Below are positions 49,104-57,367 of a stretch of 64,000 bases of DNA, one piece after another; position 1 is the first letter of the stretch, and the number at the start of each line of letters is the position of its first letter. The notes under the pieces were generated by a model. It worked only from the letters and a program-made list of their open reading frames with translations. It was not told where the DNA came from and made no database searches. Origin of the DNA: Anderseniella sp. Alg231-50 (GTDB taxonomy: Bacteria; Pseudomonadota; Alphaproteobacteria; Rhizobiales; Aestuariivirgaceae); NCBI RefSeq assembly GCF_900149695.1, contig NZ_LT703003.1:620001-684000 (forward strand), written 5' to 3'. The position numbers and the translations under genes were made by a program.

Positions 49104-49136
49104 CTTGTTGGGTCCTGGAATTGTCGTGGAACTAGG

Positions 49137-49709
49137 CTATTGCGGCCAGCTGACCATCAGGCAGCTGTCGTGAAAGTTGTCATCGCCCTTGTCACAACCC
49201 GCCAGGATCCGGTACCCGGACCGGCCGTTTCCGGGTGACCAGTCAGCGTCGATCATCACCCGGTTGCCGCGATCCTCGTCTTCCAGGATGCGTCCGCTGA
49301 GCAGGTAGATGACCTGCCGGTCCAGCGACACCCCGTCATCGGGGCCAAGCCGCGTGTTGTGGGTTCGTGGCGTGCGCCATTCGTGAATGATTTCCGCATC
49401 CGCAGTATTGCCGTCCAGCACATAGGCGCGCTGATTGTACCAGGCCATCGACCGGCCAAGCAGCCGGCAGTCGCCGGCAGGCAGTATGCACATGATCATC
49501 TGGCGGTGGTCACCGTTGAACGATAGTTTTTTCAGCAACTCCGCATCCGGCTCGACCGCATAGGCCCCCACGCCCGACTCGTCGCCGGACAATACCGCAG
49601 CCACAAGGCCGTCTTCGTCCGCTTTTGAAATCGGCACCGGCGGAGAGTATGCCAGCCCCCGCAAGGGTCGGTGATCAAACTCCGGAATCGGAAATCGTTT
49701 CCAGGCCAT
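49137..49709 (-). CDS. Hypothetical protein
   Basis: A 190-residue soluble protein with no signal peptide or membrane helix. It is rich in Asp, Gly and Trp (AWKRFPIPEFDHRP, DADWSPGNGRSGYRI) and looks mostly beta. No family was recognised. It sits second in the operon, 33 bases before the MetF-like gene, so a job in the C1/arsenic pathway is plausible but unproven. Confidence 0.6.
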   Translation of the reverse strand: MAWKRFPIPEFDHRPLRGLAYSPPVPISKADEDGLVAAVLSGDESGVGAYAVEPDAELLKKLSFNGDHRQMIMCILPAGDCRLLGRSMAWYNQRAYVLDGNTADAEIIHEWRTPRTHNTRLGPDDGVSLDRQVIYLLSGRILEDEDRGNRVMIDADWSPGNGRSGYRILAGCDKGDDNFHDSCLMVSWPQ

Positions 49710-49776
49710 GAGGTCCCCGCAAAAATGGGTATTTTCCTAATCGTCGGGAAATCTCGTCACAGTTTCATTGAATGGC

Positions 49777-50460
49777 CTAGACTTGTGGCACATGCCCGGC
49801 ATGCATCGAATGAATGTTCGCCGCATCCAGGGTGCAAATCCGTATGGACAGTCTTGCGGCACTTTCAAATTCCGGAGAGGCGGACAAGTCATAGGTCTTC
49901 AGGCATGTTACCCCGGACCGGGGCCGATACGACCGGCCAGCGTCGCAATAAAGGGCTGCACATTCACCATCCCGCAGCCGGGCCAGGCATCCGGTTGCCT
50001 GCCGTCCGGTCGCCTGGTCATACCAGAGGTCTCCGGCGCAAATCAGATCGCCACGGCTTGGCGTAAAGTCTCTCAGATCCGCTTGCTCGATTTCGATGTC
50101 CACCCGATTGAGACCGGCATTCTCTTCGGCACAGACCAGGGCGTTCGCGTCGACGTCGACTGCAAGCACTGATGGCGCACCAGCCATCGCGGCGGCTATT
50201 GCGACCAGGCCGTTACCGCAGCCCAGGTCAACAACCCGCCTGCGTGATGCCAGCTTCGGGGTGTCCAGTAGATAGCGCGCCAGCCCCTGGCCACCGGGCC
50301 ACGCAACCAGCCAGTACGGGGTCGCAACCCCGATTACAGCCTGATGTTGCGTCCTGAAGGTTTCAAAGGTGTGGTGGTGCGGAAGGCCTGCCAGCATGAT
50401 CTCAGGTACCAGGGGTGGCGACGTGTGTGCGGTGATGGATCTGAGCTGATCTGGTGTCAT
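49777..50460 (-). CDS. Class I SAM-dependent methyltransferase, ETF-beta lysine methyltransferase-like
   Basis: A 227-residue Rossmann-fold methyltransferase. VVDLGCGNGLVAIAAA binds SAM and PYWLVAWPGGQGLARYLL precedes it, an arrangement seen in the ETFBKMT/PrmA-related group. It lacks the cysteine triad of the arsenite methyltransferase ArsM. It is the first gene of the leftward operon, directly at the divergent regulatory region. The protein substrate is unknown. Confidence 0.65.
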   Translation of the reverse strand: MTPDQLRSITAHTSPPLVPEIMLAGLPHHHTFETFRTQHQAVIGVATPYWLVAWPGGQGLARYLLDTPKLASRRRVVDLGCGNGLVAIAAAMAGAPSVLAVDVDANALVCAEENAGLNRVDIEIEQADLRDFTPSRGDLICAGDLWYDQATGRQATGCLARLRDGECAALYCDAGRSYRPRSGVTCLKTYDLSASPEFESAARLSIRICTLDAANIHSMHAGHVPQV

Positions 50461-50484
50461 GATTACACCGTAATGGGTTCACAA

Positions 50485-50503
50485 AATATATAATCTATAT
50501 ATA
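50485..50503. promoter_or_regulatory. Palindromic operator in the divergent promoter region
   Basis: AATATAT-AATCT-ATATATA lies midway between the two divergent start codons (50460 and 50538) and overlaps two TATAAT-like boxes, so a bound repressor would block both promoters. A near-identical site occurs at 51555-51573. The GntR regulator encoded in the rightward operon is the candidate binder. Confidence 0.55.
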
Positions 50504-50537
50504 ATATGTTTATCTGATCCAGTACCAGGATGAAAAA

Positions 50538-50822
50538 ATGACCAAGCTTACCCTCTTGTGTTGGCAAGAAATACCCTCAGTAGTTGAGGCACGCGACGGG
50601 CCGAAGAAGCACAAGATAGAACTGAGCCTGCGGTTTCAGGAACTGATTGACCTGGTTGCGATGCGGCGAAAACTGGATGGATCGGATGATTACCTTCTGC
50701 ACTGGAGCAAGGAAAAGCAACCTGATTCCGACGATGCCCCCGAACAGGCTGCGGCAAATCTGGCGGCTGAAATCGAAGGCAAATACGATGACATCAAGGC
50801 GGCTGCCATCGCCAAAAGTTGA
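50538..50822 (+). CDS. 'Virulence factor' family small protein
   Basis: A 94-residue protein beginning MTKLTLLCWQEIPSVVEA, followed by KHKIELSLRFQELIDLVA. It resembles the small proteins filed under the Pfam 'Virulence_fact' name, which from recollection occur beside corrinoid methyltransferase genes in Rhizobiales and Roseobacters. The name is historical; no activity is known. It is first in the rightward operon. AGGATG lies a few bases before its ATG. Confidence 0.55.
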   Translation: MTKLTLLCWQEIPSVVEARDGPKKHKIELSLRFQELIDLVAMRRKLDGSDDYLLHWSKEKQPDSDDAPEQAAANLAAEIEGKYDDIKAAAIAKS

Positions 50823-50849
50823 GGTTGTTCCAGCAGGTGATTTGGTTAA

Positions 50850-51515
50850 ATGATTCAAAATGACATTGTAAGTTCCTGGGTGTGTCCACCACCGCCGATT
50901 GAGGCATCCCGCGTTCTGAGGGTGCACAAGTACCGCGATCCGGCAAAGATACGGCCAATCATAGTCAAGGCTGCGGAAGATGCCTGCAAGAGCGCCCTCT
51001 TGTTGGCCTCCCCGGACGCAAGATACGTCATTTTGCCCATAGAATCGCTAAAAAACGACCGAATGTCTGTTTCCGGCGGAATTGAATTCCAATGCGCTGC
51101 GTTTGAAAGACACCTGTCCGATTGCGACTACCTGGTGGCTTTCGTGATGACCATAGGTCCCGACCTGGACAACAAAGTGATCAGCCTTGTGGATGAGGTT
51201 TTCGAACCCCTGGATGCGCTTTTTCTGGAGACTGTGGGCTGGCTCACGATCGAAAGCGCCACCAGGCAGTTCTCCCGGCATCTCAAACAGGAACTTGCCG
51301 GCCAGGGGTGGGATGTGTCGTTACGGATGGGACCCGGATACGAATACCCCAGCCCTGACGGGAACAGTCGCGTGAGCTGGGACCTGTGGCAGCAGAAACA
51401 GTTGTTTGAAATGTTTGGCGACGCGGAGCTTCCGGTCTCCCTGTCGCAGATGTGCGCCATGTCGCCGAAGATGTCGCGCTCCGGTGTATTCGGTCTGACG
51501 CCTAAAGCGGACTGA
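50850..51515 (+). CDS. MetH activation-domain-like protein
   Basis: A 221-residue protein resembling the C-terminal reactivation domain of cobalamin-dependent methionine synthase. RMGPGYEYPSPDGN holds the RxxxGY motif that contacts SAM in MetH. As a free-standing protein it could remethylate or reactivate the Co(II) form of the corrinoid protein encoded downstream. It starts 28 bases after the preceding gene. Confidence 0.7.
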   Translation: MIQNDIVSSWVCPPPPIEASRVLRVHKYRDPAKIRPIIVKAAEDACKSALLLASPDARYVILPIESLKNDRMSVSGGIEFQCAAFERHLSDCDYLVAFVMTIGPDLDNKVISLVDEVFEPLDALFLETVGWLTIESATRQFSRHLKQELAGQGWDVSLRMGPGYEYPSPDGNSRVSWDLWQQKQLFEMFGDAELPVSLSQMCAMSPKMSRSGVFGLTPKAD

Positions 51516-51554
51516 TATGAATTAGGTGTTGAATTGCTCCCGGGCTGTGCTAAG

Positions 51555-51573
51555 AATATATAGTTGATATATT
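51555..51573. promoter_or_regulatory. Palindromic operator before the UroD-type methyltransferase gene
   Basis: AATATAT-AGTTG-ATATATT is a perfect palindrome 26 bases before the start codon and matches the site at 50485-50503. TTGAAT (51529) and TAAGAA (51551) with 16 bases between could be an internal promoter that it overlaps. Confidence 0.55.
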
Positions 51574-51598
51574 ATCCAAAGCCGAGAGGACCAGCACC

Positions 51599-52768
51599 AT
51601 GAAGGAACTTTCACCAAGGGAACGCTTTGCGCGCGCGGTTCGGCGAGAGCCGGTCGACCGGGTTCCTGTCCTGTACAGAATGAAGGCGGAAGCCAAGGCC
51701 AAGCTGGCGCGCATCTACGGGATCGATGACGCCGCCACCGGGCGCAAGCACAATCCGGAACTGGAACTGCGGCTTGGCAATGATGCGATCATCTACCAGA
51801 TCGGCATCAATGCAGACTTCTCGCACCGACACATCGACATAGGCGAGACCTGGCACAACCACTTCGGCGTCGGCTACGGCAAATCCGGCCTGGAAGGCCG
51901 CACCCCTGAAGAAGAGGTGGAATTTGCCAAGACCCAGGAGTTCTGGGGTCCGGCAAAGATCGTGCCGGAAAATTTTCCGAACTTTCACCCGATCAAGTCC
52001 GAAGAAGAGCTCAAGAACTATACCTGGCCGGATCCGGCCGACCCGGCCATGCTCGCTCCCATCAAGGAGCTGTGCGAGAAATACCAGGACGACTACTACA
52101 TCATCGTCGACCTCTCATCGACACTGATCGAGGCGGCCTACGCCCACATCGTCGGGACGCAGAACTTCTTCCTGATGACCTTTGACCAGCCGGAACTGAT
52201 CAAGAAGGTTCTGGACGGGTTGACTGAATATTACACCGAACTTGGCAAGAACGCGATTGCGCTCGGGGTCGACATGATCCGCGTCGGCGATGATGTCGGT
52301 GCCCAGCAGGCAATGATGATTTCGCCGGACCAGTGGCGCGAACTGGCCAAGCCCAGGTTCGACTATATGTTCAAGGAGTTCCGCAAGGCCAACAACGACC
52401 TGTTCATCAAGCTGCACTCTTGTGGTGACTACTCACCGATCATCCCGGACATGGTCGAGCTGGGCGTCGACCTGTCTGGCCTGATGCAACCCACCGGCGG
52501 CAACAAGGACCAGGTCGGCATCAAGCGCAAGTACGGCAATGACCTGTCGCTGATCGGCGGGTTCGATGTGCAGAACCTGTTACCGCGCGGCCAGGTTGAA
52601 GCCGTGCGCAACGGTGTTCTTGAGACCATGAAGAACCTGGCCACCGGAGGCGGATATATCTTCTCGCCGTCCCATTACATTCTCGCCGATGTTCCGATCC
52701 AGAACATCTACACATTGATCGAGGCCCAGCGGGAATTTGGGACCTACGGCAAATATCCGTTGAATTGA
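51599..52768 (+). CDS. UroD-family corrinoid methyltransferase
   Basis: A 389-residue barrel of the uroporphyrinogen decarboxylase superfamily. KLHSCGDYSP contains the zinc-binding HxC (H273, C275) of the MtaA/MtbA/CmuA methyltransferase branch. Placed directly before a corrinoid protein and its reactivator, it is best read as the methyltransferase of that system: either taking the methyl group from the substrate, as CmuA does for chloromethane, or passing it to an acceptor. The substrate is unknown. It is not HemE, which lacks the HxC zinc site and this context. Confidence 0.8.
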   Translation: MKELSPRERFARAVRREPVDRVPVLYRMKAEAKAKLARIYGIDDAATGRKHNPELELRLGNDAIIYQIGINADFSHRHIDIGETWHNHFGVGYGKSGLEGRTPEEEVEFAKTQEFWGPAKIVPENFPNFHPIKSEEELKNYTWPDPADPAMLAPIKELCEKYQDDYYIIVDLSSTLIEAAYAHIVGTQNFFLMTFDQPELIKKVLDGLTEYYTELGKNAIALGVDMIRVGDDVGAQQAMMISPDQWRELAKPRFDYMFKEFRKANNDLFIKLHSCGDYSPIIPDMVELGVDLSGLMQPTGGNKDQVGIKRKYGNDLSLIGGFDVQNLLPRGQVEAVRNGVLETMKNLATGGGYIFSPSHYILADVPIQNIYTLIEAQREFGTYGKYPLN

Positions 52769-52778
52769 GGAGACTATT

Positions 52779-53486
52779 ATGAGCGAACCTGTGCTCGAAA
52801 TACCCACAGGCTGGGAAGAACGGGCCGTCGACGGCTGGGAATGGGCAACCTTGTGGGAAGCCGTAGAGGAAGGCGATCATGGCTACTCCCATGATCGTGT
52901 TCAGCAGGCCATCGACGCCGGCATCGACCCGCGTGTGATTTTGGACGACGGCCTGTTTCCCGGGTTTAACCTGCAGGGCGACCGCTTCTCCGCGCAGATC
53001 ATTTTCATTCCGGAAATGCTGATAACCGCCCGCGCCATGAAGGCCGGACTGGCGCTGATCAGGCCGCTGCTGGCGGCCAATGACGAAAAGCCGCTCGGCA
53101 CATTTGTGATGGGTACGGTTCTGGGTGACATGCACGATATCGGCCAGTCAATCGTGACCATCATGCTGGAAAACGCCGGTTTCAACGTGATCAACCTGGG
53201 CACCGATGTGCATCCGGATAAATTCATTGAGACCGCCGCCGAGGAAAATGCCGACATGATCGGATTCTCGGCACTGTTGTCGACGACCGTTTACTATCAG
53301 AAGGTCACCATCGACGAATTTGAAAAGGCCGGGCATCGTGACAAGGTGCACATCCTGATCGGCGGTGCACCGACGACCCAGGAATGGGCCGACGAATGCG
53401 GTGCGGACGGCTGGGGCCGTGATGCGATGGAAGCGGTCAAGCTGGCCCGCCGGTTGATCACCGACGAGAGAGGAGCATGGGCATAG
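52779..53486 (+). CDS. Methyltransferase corrinoid protein (MtaC/MtbC type)
   Basis: A 235-residue cobalamin carrier. The N-terminal helical cap spans about residues 20-100, followed by the B12-binding Rossmann domain with GDMHDIG, whose H119 is the lower axial ligand of cobalt, and GFSALLSTT. It shuttles methyl groups between the UroD-type enzyme and the pterin-dependent methyltransferase. GAGGAG precedes the ATG. Confidence 0.9.
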   Translation: MSEPVLEIPTGWEERAVDGWEWATLWEAVEEGDHGYSHDRVQQAIDAGIDPRVILDDGLFPGFNLQGDRFSAQIIFIPEMLITARAMKAGLALIRPLLAANDEKPLGTFVMGTVLGDMHDIGQSIVTIMLENAGFNVINLGTDVHPDKFIETAAEENADMIGFSALLSTTVYYQKVTIDEFEKAGHRDKVHILIGGAPTTQEWADECGADGWGRDAMEAVKLARRLITDERGAWA

Positions 53487-53495
53487 GTCCATTCC

Positions 53496-55391
53496 ATGTC
53501 TGATACAGTTCAACTCCGGATCAGGGACGATGATGGACAGGAACAGTCCATCACCGCCGACCGTGGCGAAACCCTGCTGGAAGCCGCGCACCGGTCCGGG
53601 GTTGAAATCACCGCAACCTGCGGCATGCGCGGGCGCTGCCGAAGCTGCCGTTGCAAGATAATTGACGGATCAATGCCGCCGCCCACAGTGGCCGACACTG
53701 TCCAGCTTGGACATGAAGAAATCCGCGAACGCTTCCGGCTGGCCTGCCAGACCCGCATTGTCGCCGATACGGTGATCAAGCCAATGCCGCCGAAATCGGA
53801 ATCCGGGCACCAGTTGCTGGGCGGTCATGTCGAAACAACATCGCTAGACCTGATCTCCGGTGTCGAGAAGATAGCCATAACGGCAAATGCACCGGTGTCG
53901 GAACACCACCAGACCAGTGACATAGAAGAGGTGTTCATGGCGGTTGGAGCACCGTTGAAATCGCGCCGGGTGGATGGCTCATTGCTGCAGGAGCTGCCGG
54001 CAAAACTGCGTGAACAAAAAGGTGCGCTGACCGTCACCCTGTTTCGCGGCGCAATTGTCGATATCGAGGTCGGAGACACCACCGGCAAATCCTATGGCAT
54101 GGCCATAGATATCGGGACAACGTCGATCGTGGGGTCCCTGCTGGATCTTGAGACCGGCGAAGAACTTGCCGCCGTCGGCATGCTGAACCCGCAGGCACCG
54201 TTCGGGGCCGACCTGATGTCGCGGATCGCTTATGCCCAGTTCAAGCCGAAAAACCTGGCACAACTGCGCGGCAAGGTGCTGAGCGGTCTGAACGACCTGG
54301 TCAGGCAGGCGGCAGAAAAGGCGGATGTGTCTGCCGCACATGTCTACAAGATCGTGATTGTCGGCAACACCTGCATGCATCACATCCTGCTGGGCATTGA
54401 TGTCAGCTACCTCGGGCTTGCGCCATATGCACCGGCGGTGCGCGACGCCCAGACCATAGCCGCGGCCGACCTGCCGCTGAAAACCGCGCCACGTGCCCAC
54501 ATCTGCACCTTGCCGATCCTGGCGGGATTTGTCGGCGCAGACGCACTGGCATGTGTGTTGTCGACCCGGATTTACGACAGTGACACGGTGCGCGGGCTGG
54601 TCGATATCGGCACCAATGGCGAAATGGTTCTCGGCTCGAAAGACAAGCTGATTGCCTGTTCCGCACCCGCCGGGCCGGCGTTCGAGGGAGCGCAAATCCG
54701 CCACGGCATGCGCGGTGCGGTTGGCGCCATCGAGCGGGTGACCATTTCAGATGACGTGGCCTGCCAGACCATCGGCGGCGATGCAGCAGTGGGCATTTGC
54801 GGGTCCGGCCTGATCGAAGCTTGCGCGCGGATGTCGGACGCGCGCGTTCTGAACAAGATGGGGTCGATCAAATCCACCGACGACCTGCCGGAAGCGGTCG
54901 CTGCCAGAATCCGGAAAAGCGACCACGGCCAGGAGTTCGTGCTGGTCTGGGAAACACAGGGCGGCAAGGATGAGGATATTTCCCTGACCCAGGGCGACGT
55001 GCGCCAGTTGCAACTGGCCAAGGCGGCGATTTTCTCCGGCGTGATGATGCTGATGAAGGCCATGGATGTAAGCGCGGACGACGTGGATGAACTGTTGCTT
55101 TGCGGCGGTTTTGGAAACTATGTCGATATCGAAAGCGCGGTCAGGATCCGCCTGTTGCCGGAAATGGACCCTGACCGGATCACCTATGCCGGCAATGCTG
55201 CGCTGATGGGTGCACAGATGGCGACACTTTCAGAGGCAGAGATTGATCGCGCCGAAACCCTGGTGGGAACAATCGAACACGTGGCACTGGCCGCGCGCAC
55301 CGATTTTCAGGAGCTGTTCATTGACGGCATGAATTTCGGCGAACCGGGCCTACAGGTTGTTTCACAGCAAGATGAGGCAATTGCAGTATGA
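53496..55391 (+). CDS. Corrinoid activation protein (RACo type, ASKHA ATPase)
   Basis: A 631-residue protein with an N-terminal 2Fe-2S ferredoxin domain (C42, C48, C51, C84) and, from about residue 200, an ASKHA domain starting GMAIDIGTTSIVG, with VDIGTNGEM and LLLCGGFGNY. RACo proteins use ATP to reduce inactive Co(II) corrinoid back to Co(I). It overlaps cobW by four bases. Confidence 0.9.
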   Translation: MSDTVQLRIRDDDGQEQSITADRGETLLEAAHRSGVEITATCGMRGRCRSCRCKIIDGSMPPPTVADTVQLGHEEIRERFRLACQTRIVADTVIKPMPPKSESGHQLLGGHVETTSLDLISGVEKIAITANAPVSEHHQTSDIEEVFMAVGAPLKSRRVDGSLLQELPAKLREQKGALTVTLFRGAIVDIEVGDTTGKSYGMAIDIGTTSIVGSLLDLETGEELAAVGMLNPQAPFGADLMSRIAYAQFKPKNLAQLRGKVLSGLNDLVRQAAEKADVSAAHVYKIVIVGNTCMHHILLGIDVSYLGLAPYAPAVRDAQTIAAADLPLKTAPRAHICTLPILAGFVGADALACVLSTRIYDSDTVRGLVDIGTNGEMVLGSKDKLIACSAPAGPAFEGAQIRHGMRGAVGAIERVTISDDVACQTIGGDAAVGICGSGLIEACARMSDARVLNKMGSIKSTDDLPEAVAARIRKSDHGQEFVLVWETQGGKDEDISLTQGDVRQLQLAKAAIFSGVMMLMKAMDVSADDVDELLLCGGFGNYVDIESAVRIRLLPEMDPDRITYAGNAALMGAQMATLSEAEIDRAETLVGTIEHVALAARTDFQELFIDGMNFGEPGLQVVSQQDEAIAV

Positions 55392-56377
55392 AGAAAACAC
55401 GAGTGGATATGCTGTTTGGTTTTCTTGGATCGGGCAAGACGACCCTGGCAGCGCGGATTTTGAACGAATACGGCGCGAAACGGCGCCTGGCGCTGATTGT
55501 GAATGAATTCGGCGATGTCGGCGTTGACGGCGAAATCCTCAAGGGCAACAGCATTGACCTAGTGCAGCTGTCCACGGGGTGTCTGTGCTGCACGCTGAAG
55601 GGTTCACTGGAAGCAGCTGTCCTGGAACTGGACGCGAAGTCCGACATTGATCATATCATCATCGAAGCCACCGGTGTTGCTGAACCGGAACAGGTCATGT
55701 CGTCGTTTGCAGAGGAGGAATTTGCCGACCGATTTGAAGTCGGTCCGATGGTGACTGTTGTCGATGCGCCGAAATTCCTGAAAATCCGCACCATGCTCGG
55801 GCCGTTCTACGAGGCACAGGTGGAAAAGTCGGACTATGTGATCCTCAACAAGCTCGACATGGGCGACGTCGATCTGTTCAAGCAAGTGCAATCCGAGGTT
55901 GAGGACCTGAACCCGGACGCCGTAATCCGGTTCGCCGAGCGGTGTGATGTTGACCTGAACGAGGTTCTCGATGGTCCACCGAGCATGGCATTGCAAAACT
56001 GGGAAGCGGACGAACACGAACACAGCCACGACCATGACCATGACCATGACCATGATGATCATGATCACGCACATGACCATCATCATGCGTTGCATGCGCC
56101 GGCAGACTCCTTTGTCCTGGATGTTCCCGATGATATCGACCGCGACGCGCTGATCGAACTCTACGCGAAAGCACCGGACAGCCTGTGGCGTTCAAAGGGG
56201 TTCGTGAGGATAAAGGGCGAGGACCATCTTGTTCAGGTCGCCATGGGCAGCGTAGAAATAACCCCGACCGACCCGCGCGACCGGCACTATCTGGTTTTCA
56301 TCGGGGACGGAATTGAACCGGATTTCTTCACCGCTCTGCTGGAGAACTCGCACGTTTTAGAGGCGCCGACACCATGA
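55388..56377 (+). CDS. CobW-family GTPase with histidine-rich loop
   Basis: A 329-residue COG0523 GTPase: P-loop GFLGSGKTTL near residue 11, metal motif CLCC, and NKLD for guanine. A segment near residues 215-238 is almost entirely His and Asp, a metal store or chelator. The C-terminal CobW domain follows. In this operon it probably supplies or inserts a metal (cobalt or zinc) for the corrinoid and zinc methyltransferases. The stop overlaps the GntR gene. Confidence 0.88.
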   Translation: MKKTRVDMLFGFLGSGKTTLAARILNEYGAKRRLALIVNEFGDVGVDGEILKGNSIDLVQLSTGCLCCTLKGSLEAAVLELDAKSDIDHIIIEATGVAEPEQVMSSFAEEEFADRFEVGPMVTVVDAPKFLKIRTMLGPFYEAQVEKSDYVILNKLDMGDVDLFKQVQSEVEDLNPDAVIRFAERCDVDLNEVLDGPPSMALQNWEADEHEHSHDHDHDHDHDDHDHAHDHHHALHAPADSFVLDVPDDIDRDALIELYAKAPDSLWRSKGFVRIKGEDHLVQVAMGSVEITPTDPRDRHYLVFIGDGIEPDFFTALLENSHVLEAPTP

Positions 56378-57045
56378 TCTCCACGGCTACGAAAGACAGC
56401 CCCGCCCGGTCGCAGGCAGAACGTGCCTACTGGCTGCTGGCTGAGAGGATCATTCGACTGGAACTGCCGCCCGGCGCTGTCCTGCTGGATCGCGACATCA
56501 TGGCGGAGACCGGTATTGGCAGGACGCCGATCCGCGAAGCAATGCAGCGCCTGGCCACCGAAGGACTGACCGTTCATTACCCGCATCGTGGCGTCGTTGT
56601 ATCGGAGATCAGCGCGAGCAGCACGCGCAGCATTTATGAGTTCAGGGCCCTGATTGACGGCGAAGCGGCCCGTCTGGCAAGCCTGCGGCGGTCCGATGAA
56701 GAATCGGCCAAGCTGACGGAAATCGCCAGGGAACTGGAGAAGCTGGCCGGCGGACAGGATGTCGACAAGTATGTGAGCGTCGACCGTTCGTTTTACGATG
56801 CCCTGGGCGCTGCATCGAAGAACCAGTATATCCAGGAGACGATCCCGCGGATTTTCAATCTGCACCTGCGGCTGTGGTTCTATATTTCACAGACGCGCGG
56901 TGACTGGAGTGCGCTCGCCAAAGCCCATTCGGACATGGCGATCGAGGCGGCGGACGCCATTCGCTGCAAGGATTCTGACAGGGCAAACCTCGCTGTGCGA
57001 TCGTATATTGCGCAGCGCCAGAAAGACATGCGTAACCTGATCTAG
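56374..57045 (+). CDS. GntR-family transcriptional regulator (FCD type)
   Basis: A 223-residue regulator with an N-terminal winged HTH (GIGRTPIREAMQRLATEGL) and a C-terminal FCD ligand-binding domain of helices. Such proteins bind short palindromes and respond to small organic acids or metals. The location inside the corrinoid operon and the two matching AATATAT-N5-ATATATW sites make it the likely local regulator. Confidence 0.85.
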   Translation: MISTATKDSPARSQAERAYWLLAERIIRLELPPGAVLLDRDIMAETGIGRTPIREAMQRLATEGLTVHYPHRGVVVSEISASSTRSIYEFRALIDGEAARLASLRRSDEESAKLTEIARELEKLAGGQDVDKYVSVDRSFYDALGAASKNQYIQETIPRIFNLHLRLWFYISQTRGDWSALAKAHSDMAIEAADAIRCKDSDRANLAVRSYIAQRQKDMRNLI

Positions 57046-57068
57046 AAGTTTGCTTGAAGGAGGAAATA

Positions 57069-57311
57069 ATGAGCCGGGATCTGACCAAGGAAGAGCAACA
57101 GAAGTTTGCGGACATGTATGGCACGGGCACAAAGTGTGTTTCGTGCGGCAATCAGGATGTCATCGTCAAGATCTGGGAAAAGCACGGAACCAATGCGGCT
57201 GAAATCGGTGGCGATATCAGCCCGAGCGGCATTGTCGGCGCACTTGTTACCTGCGACGCCTGTGATCACGCGGAGACGGTGGCGCGAGCGAGGTTGCTGG
57301 AGGCCGGCTGA
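57069..57311 (+). CDS. Small zinc-ribbon protein, unknown function
   Basis: An 80-residue protein. CVSCGN and CDACDH are two CxxC knuckles about 45 residues apart, so a zinc or iron site is likely. AAGGAGG lies five bases before the ATG at 57069; an in-frame TTG 15 bases upstream is less likely. It ends the rightward operon; its stop codon is the start of the A-run of the opposing terminator. No family was recognised. Confidence 0.65.
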   Translation: MSRDLTKEEQQKFADMYGTGTKCVSCGNQDVIVKIWEKHGTNAAEIGGDISPSGIVGALVTCDACDHAETVARARLLEAG

Positions 57312-57343
57312 AAAAATTGCGGCGACCACACGGGCCGCCGCAA
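57311..57343 (-). terminator. Terminator of the pterin-binding methyltransferase gene
   Basis: On the minus strand TTGCGGCG pairs with CGCCGCAA around a short loop and runs into six T. It lies 25 bases after the gene's stop codon. Confidence 0.85.
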
Positions 57344-57367
57344 GTCTCTGCAATACAGTGATTACAC

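Noticed and set aside
50461-50537. Cobalamin riboswitch before the corrinoid operon
   Set aside because: The gap is only 77 bases and AT-rich; no B12-box was found.
51599-52768. HemE, uroporphyrinogen decarboxylase of haem synthesis
   Set aside because: The HxC zinc site and the corrinoid, RACo and CobW neighbours fit the methyltransferase branch of the superfamily.
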